Shown here piece after piece: positions 47,681 through 58,021 of a stretch of DNA of 64,000 nucleotides; position 1 is the first letter of the stretch; each line of letters begins with the position of its first letter. Both the position numbers and the translations under genes were made by a program. Under the pieces are notes generated by a model, which saw only the letters and a list, made by a program, of their open reading frames with translations, did not search any database and had not been told where the DNA came from. The stretch is taken from positions 95,107,462 through 95,171,461 of the forward strand of contig CM042145.1 in NCBI GenBank assembly GCA_023376005.1, in the 5' to 3' direction. The stretch comes from Doryteuthis pealeii. Taxonomy: Eukaryota; Mollusca; Cephalopoda; Myopsida; Loliginidae.

Positions 47681-49253
47681 CTCTCTCTCTCATCCCATTA
47701 TTTTATTTATCTACATTTTTTTCCTTGATCAACCACGATCGAAGGATTCTCTGATTCCTTTTTAGCTTACATCGTTCTTGAATTTCTATTCTTCTCTCCT
47801 TTTCTTTCTTTCTGTCGTTCTTCTCTCTCTCCTCGTCTCTCTCTCTCTCTTCTCTCATCAGATCTGCTCTCTCTCAATAAAGCTCTTCCTCTTCTATGTT
47901 CATTAATTTTAGGATAATTCTCCATTTTTTTCTTGATCGCCTCCGAAATCTGTTTCTTTTTACCATTATACAGTCTTCTTTCTTTCTTTCTCCTTCTCTT
48001 CGACTCATCTCTCAGGTCTGCATCGTGCCACGTATCTCGCTCCGGTCTGGTCTCTCTCTCTCTCTCTCTATATATATAATTATATATATATATATATATA
48101 GTATATGGTATATGCATTGATAGATATTGATCATATCTCAGCATCCCTTTCTTGTTTATCCTCCTTTTAGTTTCTTTTTTTAAAAAATTTGTACAAGCAT
48201 CTACGACCCTATGTTATAATTCTTTTTATTTTGCCCTTACATCTCATCTGCTCTCTCTCTCTCGATCTCATCTCTCTCTCTCTCTAACCATATTTTATCT
48301 CCCATTTTTTCCCTTTGCATACACTCACTCGATATCAATTCCATTAGTAAACGCTTGACAACACCGCCCTCTCTGCGTCTCCTCCAACATCGTCTTCTCT
48401 CGTCTCCGCTCTACCCTCCCTAGCTGGGTCCTCTCTCTTTGTCCCTCTATGTCTTTGATCTTTTATTTGTCCCCTCTACATATCTCTTTCATCTTTTTTT
48501 TTTCTTGTCTCGTTCTCTGTCTTTCATCATTCGCTTTCACTCTCCTCCTCCCTTTTTTAAACCGTCAACCTCGAAACAATATTTACTTCCTTTATAAACG
48601 CTACTATCTCCCCCTGCCTAACCCCCTCTCTCCTCTCTCTCCCTCTCTCTCTCTCACTCACACACACATCTTTATTTATGCTCCGTTTCTTTTTTTTATT
48701 CTCACCAACCCCTCTAAGATGAGCTTTTCTTTTTTTACCCTTAACACAGGTGGATTTTCTCTCCTTGTGTCTCTCATCTCTCTGATCTCCTCTATCGCGA
48801 CGATGGTCTTCTAGTTCTCCGTCTCCTCTCTCGCCTCTCCCCGTACGTCTGTCTTCTTCTCTCACTTCTCTATCTCCCTCTTCACAATCTTTCGCGCCTT
48901 TCCACAGGCAACATCTGTCATTCGACCCTTTCATTATACTCCTATTTTTTAAACAGTCCACAACCATCTGGTGATATCTTTCTTTTTTACCTTACAGACG
49001 ACTCTCTCTCGTCTCTTTCTCTCTCCCTCTCTCTGTCTCTCTCCCCCATCTCCCTATCATCCATTCCTTTTATCTCCATTTTTTATTGTCCACCCCTCTA
49101 GATATCTTTCCTTTTTCCCCCCTTAGCTCTCTCTCGCTCTTTCTTTCTCTCTCTCTCACTCTCTCTCTCTCTCTCCCTCCTCTCTCTTTCTCATCCATTC
49201 TTTTTTTCTCCAATTTCTATTACTCACCTTCTAGATATCTTCTTTTTTACCCT

Positions 49254-49284
<31 letters not shown>

Positions 49285-49400
49285 CTCTCCTTCCTCTCTC
49301 TCTCATCTCTCTCTCTCTCCCTCTCTTCTTTTTCTCTCTCATCCATTCCTTTATCTCCAATTTTTATTGCTCACCATCGAGATATCTTTCTTCAAAAGCA
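47681..49400. repeat. Pyrimidine satellite, copy B and beyond
   Basis: Cores of the 19426-20227 satellite recur near 47690, 47925, 48290, 48470, 48560, 48690, 48940, 49060, 49205 and 49345. They are separated by (TC)n of varying length and a (TA)n at 48069-48100. From about 48630 on this extends past the part of copy A visible before the gap, and so predicts what the gap hides. Confidence 0.7.
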
Positions 49401-49559
49401 TTTTCCTTCCCATCCGCTGTTTTTAGCATTTTATTCCCACCTCCTTCCCTTCCTTCCTTCCTTCCTTCTTTTCCATCCTTTCTTTCCTCTTCCCCCCTCC
49501 TCTTCCCCCCGCAACTTCCCTGTTTTCCCTCTTCTCTTCCAGTTCCTCTTTTAATCCTA

Positions 49560-49855
49560 TCTGTTATTCTATCCTTTATGTCCTGTGTATCGATCATGTT
49601 GTCAACACTGTCTCTCCGTCCTGTTATGGATATTTGTCGCCCGGTCCGGATGCGCTGTCAGCCGTCCTTGGCGACATGAGCCCAACTACAAAAACCGCCG
49701 CCAACGTGATGGATGTCATGCCAGGTCGCCCGGCTCCCATACGTCACACAATGCGACTATTTCATTCAGCACCCGAAATTGTTCAATACATTCAACTCGA
49801 CATCTCACATTACCGTCATCAACTGTGCGCATGCGCACATGTCTCTATTAGTTTT
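49560..49855. promoter_or_regulatory. Promoter-like GC-richer stretch with NRF1 and CRE-type sites
   Basis: An island of complex, CpG-containing sequence between pyrimidine DNA and a T run. It holds a perfect 16-bp palindrome TGTGCGCATGCGCACA (49824-49839) containing the NRF1-type core GCGCATGCGC, and TACGTCA (49740-49746), a half CRE. Short frames run on both strands (plus 49634-49927; minus 49364-49597, which starts in this island and runs into the satellite). No domain was recognised, so any transcript here is unproven. Confidence 0.35.
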
Positions 49856-50018
49856 TTTTTTTTCAATTTATTTTTATTTATTATATGTGCGTTGGCACAC
49901 AGTGTGTGCGAGCGCGAGTGCGTGTGATTCTGCTGCAGCCTCTACATGACTGTGCATATGAAAGTATTTGTTTACCAGTGGATGTCACTGTAAGATCCTC
50001 TAAACGGTCGTACACATT

Positions 50019-50160
50019 TATTATTATTATTATTATTATCAATATTAATTTTATTATTTATTAACTATTATTATTATTATTATTAGTAGTAGTAGTAGTA
50101 GTAGTAGCAGTACTACTACTACTACTTACTACTACTACTACTACTACTAGTAATAGTAAT
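50019..50160. repeat. (TTA)n then (TAG)n/(CTA)n inverted trinucleotide
   Basis: (ATT)n runs (50019-50084) are followed by (TAG)n (50084-50107) and its complement (CTA)n (50109-50149), making a trinucleotide hairpin. Confidence 0.9.
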
Positions 50161-50379
50161 GCATTTCTATGTTCACACCAGATGTCTGTTGGTCATTGCT
50201 AAAGACTTGAGTAATAGGAAGCATCCTCAAACGTTTAGCAATTTATCCAGTGTCGCTAAAATTTTAGTACCTCGCACTGAGTTTGCACAGCCCCGATGCT
50301 TTCATCTACCGCTTCCAATCGCGACTCCTGAGTTTTGTGCACGTATCCAAGTGCCCTTGATATCATAGGTCCAACCATA

Positions 50380-51715
50380 ACCTTCATATTTGATATATCA
50401 TACAGTTCCTGTCTAAAGTGCTTTCTAAGTACTTTTAAATTTCTTACACTCCTTTATCGCCACTATGTGGTTAGCACAAACGATGCCAGTAACTTATTGC
50501 CCTTTTCAATTTTCTCACCCTACTTTACCGTCACGTTGTGGTTAGCGCAACCGATACCACAACCTTACAGTCCTTTTCTTATGTCTCACCTTACGTTACC
50601 GTCCCTATAGGGTTAGCACAAAAGACCCCCGTATTCATTATCCTTTTCAATGTTCTCACCCTACTTTACCGTCACGTTGTGGTCAGCCTAATTGATACTA
50701 CTTCCTTATTGACTCTTTCAAATTTCTCACCCTCCTTTACCGTCACTATGTGGTTAGCTCAATCGATACCACAACCTTACAGTCCTTTTCTAATGTGATC
50801 AAAAGATCACTCGAATCTATTACCCTTTTCAAATTTCTCACCCTCCTTTACCGTCACTGTGTGGTTAGCATAAACGATACCATGACCTTACTGCCCACTT
50901 GAAATTTTACACCCCCCTTTACCGTCACTAAGTTCTTAGCGCAACTGATATCACGACCTTACAGTTCTTTTCAAATTTCTCACCCTCCCTACCGACACTA
51001 CGTGGTTAGCACAACCGATACCCCAACCTTAATGCCCTTATCAAATTTCTCACTCTCCTTTACCATCGCTATATGGTTAGCACAACCAATAACACAACCT
51101 TGCAATCTTTTCAATATTTCTCACCCTCCGTTACCGTCACTATGTAAGAAGCACAACCGATACCACTACCTTAATGCCCTTTTCAAATTTATCACCTACT
51201 TTATTGTCGCTAAGTGGTTAGAAAAACCAATACCACGAGGATGTTGGGACAACGGGTACCACTACGTTAGTGCCCTTTCAAATTCATCACCCTATTTTAC
51301 AGTCGCTAAGTGGTTAGGACAACCATTACCACGAGATGGTTAGCACAACCAATACCACGAGGAAGTTAGGACAACCGATACCACTACATTAATACCTTTT
51401 TCAAAAGTATCACCCTACTTTACTGTAGCTACGTGGTTAGCACAACCAATACCACGAGATGGTTAGGACAATGGATACCACTATCTTAATCCCTTTTCAA
51501 CTTTCTCACTCAACTTTACCACCGCTTTATGGTAAGCACAACCAATAACACGACCTCCCAATCTTTTCAAAATTCATCATCCTCCGTTACCGTTACTATG
51601 TAGGAAGCAAAACCGGTACCACGACCTTAATGCCCTTTCCAAATGTATCAGCCTACTTAACCGTCACTAAGTGGTTAGCACAACCGATACCACGACGTTC
51701 CAGTATTTTCCCTTT
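50380..51715. repeat. Minisatellite of about 71 bp
   Basis: Roughly 18 units built on TTTACCGTCACTATGTGGTT, AGCACAACCGATACCAC, AACCTTACAGTCC and TTTTCAAATTTCTCACCC. Unit starts near 50452, 50523, 50593, 50663 and 50735 show a spacing of about 70-72 bp. Later units vary in length and some carry an extra GGTTAGGACAACC piece. No coding frame spans the array. Confidence 0.85.
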
Positions 51716-52260
51716 CATTCAAAATTATCAAATCTGGTCTTAGATGAGGCAAATCCGTGTCTTTTGTCACTGTATGACTCTTAATACACCATCGTACGTA
51801 AGTCTGAAAAAACAACAACAAAGAAAAAAAGAAACTAAGGAGTGCGAGAATTACAGTTATCACTGTTTAGAATTGACTCTGTGATTCTATTCTAAATCCT
51901 GGACGAGGCTGTTTGCGTTTTAATCCGTGATTGTGCCCCTAGAAAATAGCCGAATTCCTCTCTTCTCACATCAATGCGTAAAATAGTATTCAAGACTGAG
52001 TTTGTTTGTTTTTTTTTGTTTTTTTCATAGTTAAGGTAAACGGCCAGGCAGAATAAAACAATACATCACAACTTCTATATAATCTAGAAAATGATAGTTC
52101 GGGAGTCATTGGTCAGTTAATGGCTGGCACCCGTTGAGTGTTTACCATTCCAAACTTTAATCTCTTTTTGTTCTTATTTCTTTTTCTTCTCTTTCTCCAG
52201 AAATCTGATTACCGTTTTCTTTTCAATCCCCAAATTATCCGTAAACCATAATAATTACGC
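51716..52260. other. Spacer without a recognised feature
   Basis: Complex AT-rich sequence. The minus frame 51675-51863 has a hydrophobic start but no domain. No gene was seen. Confidence 0.5.
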
Positions 52261-52261
52261 T

Positions 52262-52310
52262 ACAACTGACCCGGAATGGTTGTACCTGTTAGGTCCCATC
52301 TATAATTCAA
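52262..52310 (-). repeat. Repeat-B fragment
   Basis: CTGACCCGGAATGGTTGTACC then TGTTAGGTCCCATCTATAATT is the conserved 3'-half junction of repeat-B in minus orientation. A second piece at 52708-52795 (AAACTGCATCTGATGG ... GGGGAGTGTGGAGTACC) is another minus-strand fragment, not collinear with this one. Confidence 0.6.
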
Positions 52311-52404
52311 GTAGGTATATTTTGGATATTGTTTTAAAGGATTTTAAATAAGGTTCATTCATTGCCTCTGTAAATATTGATACAGCAAATAAGTCTGAAT
52401 TGTT

Positions 52405-52590
52405 TCCTTATTCACAGATCAATTAGTATTGAATAGCGAGTTCGATCCTTGCTTGATGCACCATACTTGCAACCATGTGTTATATTCATATATACCGTGA
52501 CGAAAGGGTTAGGTCAGTACTTACTGGCTGTATTAAATAATACTTCATTAAATCTGTTTTTATTTAGGTGGGTTTACATAACGTTAAATC
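52405..52590 (+). repeat. SINE-C unit
   Basis: ATAGCGAGTTCGATCCTTGCT (B box region), CACCATACTTGCAACCATGTG and AGGGTTAGGTCAGTACTTAC follow the SINE-C order, with the A-box end decayed. It ends in an ATCAATCAATCAATTT run, a usual tail for these repeats. Confidence 0.65.
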
Positions 52591-52795
52591 AATCAATCAA
52601 TTTGATAACATTTAATCATGTGCATAAAAAAAACTCTTAAGAAACCTGCTCCCACTGAACCCCCTGCAGAGAGGTAAACCCTCTCCCCAAAAAAGAATTG
52701 TCCTGGGTTTTAAATAAACTGCATCTGATGGTAAGATCTACTTCATGATAGCTGGGGAGTGTGGAGTACCACTTTGTTGAGTACTCCTATGTTAA

Positions 52796-53590
52796 ATTAT
52801 TTGTATGCTTAATGTCATATCACTGTAAATTATTATAAATAAGAATAGTTACTTGAAGCTATAAAAGGTTACTAAGGATTAATATTAGTTACTTAAAACG
52901 ATACATATGTGCAAACAAATGACTGTTATAAAATGAATAAATAATTACTTGAACCTATATAATTATTAGTATTAGATAGAAATACTAGAAACAATACAAG
53001 TATATTGAAATTGTTTGTATTACATAGAATTACTTTCATATAACTATCTGCAAAAATTCTTCTTCTCTTCTTCTTCTTCTTCTTCTTCTTCTTCTTCTTC
53101 TTTTTCTCTTCTTCTTCTTCTTCTTCTATTTATTTATTATCATTTTATTGTTGGCATCCTTCCATCTATGAGAGACGATGAAGTAGTGTCCAATGAATTT
53201 TATTTTCAGAACTACGTAGCCTGGTCAGGTTCATAGGGAGGATTAGCTGTTGCCCAAGCAGTAAATTCCCCCTCTCCACACTGCCGCTGTAATCCAAAGG
53301 CAAGGTAAAGAAACTGCAGTTTGGCAGTGGTAGTGTTGCAGGAGTTGTTGCATAGCACTGGATTTCAGCATCACACCACCTCCGACTCCTGATTTGTTTT
53401 CGAGGTTTATTATTATCCTTTATTTACATTGTAAATAAATTTTCGCTAAAAAAACGAGTTAATTATTATTTTTATTTTTTTTGTTTAGAATTATTATTAT
53501 ATGGTTTTTACATCATTACACATCAAAAGGTTTTTCTCAGCCTTTTTTCTTACAAATGAGTTTAATAATACAAAAAATTAATATCTTCAC
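52796..53590. repeat. AT-rich spacer with a (TTC)n array
   Basis: Mostly featureless. It includes (TTC)n at 53057-53127 in two runs, giving a poly-Ser frame. No gene was seen. Confidence 0.7.
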
Positions 53591-53604
53591 AAGTTTATCT
53601 TCAC

Positions 53605-53606
53605 AG

Positions 53607-53666
<60 letters not shown>

Positions 53667-53843
53667 TATATATTATTCATGAAAACGACATCCCTATGAG
53701 AACGAGATCCGCTGAAAAAGTACTCAATCACTGTCCTGAAGATGGTCTAACAGACTGAAACGTTATAACGTCGACAACACTACCTACAATAAACATCCAT
53801 CCTGTACAACATCCCGTGTTTGTCTACCTTTCTCCATATATAT

Positions 53844-53892
<49 letters not shown>

Positions 53893-53895
53893 TTT
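53605..53895. repeat. Hairpin-motif element between two (TA)n tracts
   Basis: (TA)n at 53606-53675 and 53836-53888 enclose about 150 bp of complex sequence. It contains CTGAAGA (53736-53742), a stem-loop GGTCT-AAC-AGACT and GAAAC (53757-53761), followed by AACGTCGACAACACTACC. This is one of five examples of the motif in the window. Confidence 0.65.
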
Positions 53896-53954
53896 TAAGT
53901 TCTATTGGGAAAAAATGTTAATATAAACGTGAAATGAACGCGATTTCCTAATCT

Positions 53955-54015
53955 CCAGGCATGAAATGACCCTATATTGGTCGACATGTCGGCAAAATCA
54001 ATCAATAAATCTATT
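53955..54015 (-). repeat. Repeat-B head fragment
   Basis: GGCATGAAATGACCC, TTGGTCGACATGTCGGC and AAAATCAATCAATAAATC form the minus-strand head of repeat-B. Confidence 0.6.
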
Positions 54016-54084
54016 AATCAATCAAATCCTGTTATTAATTACCTAAAGTCATATAGCACAGAGAAAAATAATTTTATCAAATAG

Positions 54085-54350
54085 AAATAATTGGTTGATT
54101 GAATGGTTGGTTGGTTGGTTGGAAATTTTTTTCCAAGTCAATCTTTGGGTTATTTATGTCGAAGACGTTTTTGTTTTCTTCATTATTGTTTCGTATTGAA
54201 ATTCTTTTTTTTATACACATTTATCTATTTAACCCCTAGATGGTACCGTAACAGATAATACCCCTCCGGGATGGAGTGGACCTAAGAGTACTGGCTATAA
54301 AGGGGTGATACACATTTCCCAAAACACCAGAGAAATAATTTCTTGAAACC
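54085..54350 (+). repeat. Repeat-B copy
   Basis: A (GGTT)n head (54108-54122), CAAGTCAATCTTTGGGTTATTT, GACGTTTTTGTTTTCTTC, then CCCCTAGATGGTACCGTAACAG, CCTCCGGGATGGAGTGG and AAAGGGGTGATACAC occur in order. It is truncated at its 3' end. Confidence 0.7.
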
Positions 54351-54424
54351 ATATGATTAACACTGTTAGATTGTAGAGAAATAATAAAATCCTGGCATCT
54401 TTTGAGTCTTTTTTATTTTTTTCT

Positions 54425-54426
<2 letters not shown>

Positions 54427-54478
<52 letters not shown>
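54427..54478. repeat. (TA)n microsatellite
   Basis: An uninterrupted TA run of about 25 units. Confidence 0.97.
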
Positions 54479-54480
<2 letters not shown>

Positions 54481-54659
54481 ACACAACGTAAGAGAATGTT
54501 CGATGTCATTTTTCAAAATCGTTTATCCCAGCGTTTCATAAATTTCGAACTATTCTAAGAGCGCTAATTTACCATTGAAAACATTTTAAACAAACTGATC
54601 AACAAAAAACTATCACAGTCTCCTTATTATTCTGTGATAAATTTTACTTTTCCTTATAT

Positions 54660-54885
54660 CAGCAAAAGCTCTGAAGAAGATCTATTAAACAGATTGAAAC
54701 ACTGCAGCGTGGCAGAATAGATATCATTCATTTCATTTGAACCTGTGTTTTTCAAATTTTTCACTATATTACATACCGTCGGATTCACTTCCATTTTTCT
54801 CTTCACACACACACACACACACAACACACACACACACACATAATATATATATATATATATATAATTATATATATATATAATCCAA
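54660..54885. repeat. Hairpin-motif element with (CA)n-(TA)n
   Basis: CTGAAGA (54671-54677), a stem GATCT / AGATT with an ATTAAAC loop, and GAAAC (54696-54700). Then comes ACCGTCGGATTCACTTCC, similar to the outer ends of element F, and a (CA)n-(TA)n tract (54805-54880). Confidence 0.6.
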
Positions 54886-54994
54886 AAGTCCAGAGAATAA
54901 ATCTTCCTTACGACATAGGTTTTTTTTTAAAATAACTTGTCGCAGTTTGAGAGCTCAATGTGTGCTCTTATTGTTAGAGTCACAGAGCAAATTT

Positions 54995-55176
54995 ATATTT
55001 AAATAAATAACAAAAGACTTAGAGATCTTGCATTATAGACTATTTCAGGGAGCTTAGACAAAAATGTCTAATTCTCCCGACTCATTCGCATCTGATGAGT
55101 CGGAGATTAGACATTTTTGTCTAAGCTCCCTGAAATAGTCTATAATGCAAGATCTCTAAGTCTTTTGTTATTTATT

Positions 55177-55182
<6 letters not shown>
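54995..55182. repeat. Near-perfect palindrome of 188 bp
   Basis: Arms 54995-55085 and 55095-55182 are reverse complements with only two single-base bulges; the loop is TCGCATCTG. The left arm starts TATTTAAATAAATAACAAAAG and the stem top is GACTCAT/ATGAGTC. It is followed directly by (TA)n (55183-55235) and (TG)n. Arms this clean suggest recent origin, and RNA read through it would form a long hairpin. Confidence 0.88.
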
Positions 55183-55237
<55 letters not shown>

Positions 55238-55269
55238 CCTCTGTGTTGTGTGTGTGTGTGTGTGTGTGT

Positions 55270-55554
55270 TTTACCAACACCTCCGCACGTGAAGTATGTG
55301 TTACAAGGTCGATTTTTTTAAGCGAGTTTTAACAAGTTTAATTCAGAGTTTTTTCTTCCCTAGACTAATTGCCTAATCAAAGTTCCAAAATCCAGTCTGC
55401 TCTACTATTTACCCTTAGCTGGAGCAAGAATATATAGATGCATACCTTTCCCAATGCTATTTATGCTATGTGTAATCCCAACAGCCTCGTCCTGAATTTG
55501 AACACGTTTTGTCGTGTCTATTCCCTACAACGGTAACTGTTCCACAACTCGCCT
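55270..55554 (-). repeat. SINE-A, near full length, diverged
   Basis: TTTACCAACACCTCCGCACG at the left (tail), AGCTGGAGCAAGAATA in the body, and at the right a decayed B box (GAATTTGAACACG) and A box (CGGTAACTGTTCCACAACTCGCC on the plus strand). It is older than the copy at 61911. Confidence 0.75.
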
Positions 55555-55626
55555 TTCTTCTGGGATAAGTTGTTATTATTATTTATGTTTTCCATTGAGC
55601 ATAAGAAAATATAAAAATAAGGAAAT

Positions 55627-55633
<7 letters not shown>

Positions 55634-55692
<59 letters not shown>
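55634..55692. repeat. (GA)n microsatellite
   Basis: A nearly pure run of about 29 GA units. Confidence 0.97.
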
Positions 55693-55826
55693 TTAAATCA
55701 AGTATATTATACTTTTTACATATTGAACTATTTTACAATAGCTCTTAAGTAAACATATCAAACGTTGTAATTGTTAAGATTCTTGTGGTCATTTTGATCC
55801 GTTTTGAATGGAATACTATGATCTTT

Positions 55827-55948
55827 GTGTTAAACATAATCCTCATGTCCTTCAGTGTTAAGCAGAATCCTTGTGTCTGTTAGTGTTAAGCAGAATCCTT
55901 GTGCCTCTTAGTGTTAAGCAGAATATTTGTGTCCCTCAGCGTTAAGCA
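55827..55948. repeat. 28-bp tandem repeat, four units
   Basis: Units at 55827-55854, 55855-55882, 55883-55910 and 55911-55938 plus a partial fifth share GTGTTAAGCAGAATCCTTGTG. The first unit is the most diverged. Confidence 0.9.
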
Positions 55949-56584
55949 CGAGCAACTAAACGCCTATTCATGAAGGTCTTTAAATAGTTAACCAACCACG
56001 TATTCGAGCGTGTTGATCAGCCGATTGAATCTACGCTGCCAGGAAGAGTCTATAAGTTTATGTTGTGACATCCAGCACACCTTTTATATAACAAAATATT
56101 CCAACACTAATAATTCAGTTATCATAATCTGGTATATCCACAGGTCCTGCTAGTATGCATTAATACGCATGTAACCATAGATGAATAGATGTTAGTATTT
56201 GAATAAGTTAAAGTGATTTTTCTAGTAAATTCATTACTTTTATCTCAGATTTCCGCGGCAAATTTGCGTCACTAAGGCTCAAAGCGATGCGCTGCAAATT
56301 TAGTTTATTACAACAAATTTACTTCATTTTGACGAATCAATTAACTAGAAATTTAATTGAGACAGACGAACAAACAAGTCAAAACAAAAACAAATAACCC
56401 TTGCTTAAACGAAAAAAACAAAAAAACAATCGATAGCCTGTCTTGTCATAAGCCCTACCCTACGGGGACGGTTTTTTTTTGTTTCTCGCACCAGTAGCAC
56501 TTAGCGTGCAATTTCCAATTTGTCGCTAGATTTATCTCATCACCGAACCGTTGGAGTCGGAGAATTAAGTTTACGGGATGCACA

Positions 56585-56625
<41 letters not shown>

Positions 56626-57115
56626 AGAAAAACAATAAAAACAATTTAAAAAAGAGCTCTGATGATAACTCTTGCTGAGTTCATTACCATTGGCATAATC
56701 GCAGATTTTAATCGAAATATGAAAATATGAATTCTTTGAAAGTGTCAGTCTTTCGAACGAATGATAGTAACAAATACGATGCATGATTAAATTAAATTCC
56801 TCGAATATTTTAGAGTCTAACGATTAATCATTTATTTTATTATAATGGTGTAATATTTATACACCCGCTATAAGCAACGTCTCGTATAACATTTGGGAAC
56901 TTCAATATTTTAGCGAACTCATTGACACAAGCTTATCTTAAACAATTTAAGAACCAATATAGTAAATAAATCTACAATGATTTTAACCACGAAAACTCTT
57001 CATACTTAATTGGAGAGGCAATGTATTGTTATATATATCCCTATTCTCTGTTAGGCATATACATATTGAGAGAGGTTTTATGAGGAGATGAGATATGAGA
57101 TATGAGAGCATCCGT
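55949..57115. other. Complex AT-rich sequence with an A28 run
   Basis: No recognised gene. An uninterrupted run of 28 A (56588-56615) follows TTACGGGATGCACATCT. A poly(A) tail of a retroposed transcript is possible, but no parent was recognised. The minus frame 56455-56784 spans this run and is unsupported. Confidence 0.5.
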
Positions 57116-57360
57116 GGTCTCATAAATCTTTCTTACTTGTCTTTCGAAGTAGCTGGTACTTTACTTCTGTAGTCTGCTTCTTGCATAGCTGGTACATTTC
57201 TTTTAACTGGTCTGTAATCTGTTATCTTTATTTCTTCTAACTGGTCTGGTTCTATAGCCTCTATTCTGTTGTTGACTCTGGTTCTCAAGAAACTGGTTTG
57301 CCAATAGTTCACAAAGAGACAACCAAGGCTTGTATTTTTTTGTGTAGTCACATTTTTGTT
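57116..57360 (-). other. Unassigned minus-strand frame
   Basis: A 72-codon frame (57133-57351) containing IEAIEPDQLEEIKI and RPVKRNVPAMQEADYR. Its composition is ordinary, unlike the compositional frames elsewhere. On the plus strand the DNA shows repeated CTGGTCTGGT/AGCTGGTAC phrases, so it may be a decayed repeat. No domain was recognised. Confidence 0.25.
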
Positions 57361-58020
57361 CCGATCCAGACTTTTTTCTAGCTAGGATCCTTCAACGCAT
57401 GCGTGCGTGAAACAGAGCCCATCTTTACCTCAGGAAGTCACCAGCTTAACTGACTAAGCTAATTGAATAAGCTCATGGCCTTCTTGCCTACAGTCTCTGT
57501 AACCGGAAAGAAGGTCGCCTAAAAGTTAATTCATGTCAATCATCTAACCCTCCTCGAATTTAGAATTTCAACGACTTTGAATTCAAAATCTACACTAACC
57601 GTCTCTACACTAACTGCTCCAAAAACAACGGCATATTATCGATATACAATAGTCCAGCCTTATTTATAATAATTTAAAACAGTATATAAAACATAACCAT
57701 TTGACTCATAGATGGAAACTAACATGTAATAACACTTCGGGTCAGAGTTAATTTGTGAATATTGTTAACAACGGGGCAGATCCAGCAGATCCAGTATATT
57801 CTTATATCCAGGAAACCAAGCTCGACAGATCGTAATCGTGAATCAGCGTGTTATCACAGTTTGTGCTCTGCAGATTAGCCAAAGTTCTGCCTATCAAATA
57901 ATCCACGATGAGTTCGGCTTCCATAAAATAAGCGTGAGGATAATTTTTTTTTACTCTTTCTTGTAGATGCATAAAAATGGAGAACGACCCTTTAAGAAAA
58001 AATAAAATCTTGAAATAACT
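57361..58020. other. Spacer with a repeat-B fragment
   Basis: CATAGATGGAAACTAACATG and CACTTCGGGTCAGAGTT at 57709-57754 are a short repeat-B 3' fragment. The minus frame 57802-58041 has no domain. No gene was seen. Confidence 0.5.
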
Positions 58021-58021
58021 G

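Larger units (their letters stand above)
26781..48630 (+). repeat. Large duplicated block, copy B
   Basis: Collinear with copy A. Single-base indels are frequent and concentrated at about 33-39 kb, while 41.0-42.1 kb is almost identical to copy A. Structural differences are a SINE-A insertion (32708-32942), an insertion of about 380 bp (31120-31500), an inverted local repeat near 35.7-35.96 kb, a replaced segment near 37.2-37.56 kb and a 96-bp deletion at about 42731. Counterparts of copy A elements are listed with those elements. Confidence 0.93.

Noticed and set aside
50380..51715. CRISPR-like regular repeats
   Set aside because: Units are directly tandem without unique spacers and vary in length, and the sequence is animal; it is a minisatellite.
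53537..53731. Tyr/Ile-rich minus frame
   Set aside because: A (TA)n microsatellite translation.
57375..57480. tRNA-like D-arm (minus TTAGCTTAGTCAGTTAAGC) near a GCATGCGTGCG stretch
   Set aside because: No B box or T arm follows at the proper distance, so it was not called as an RNA gene.
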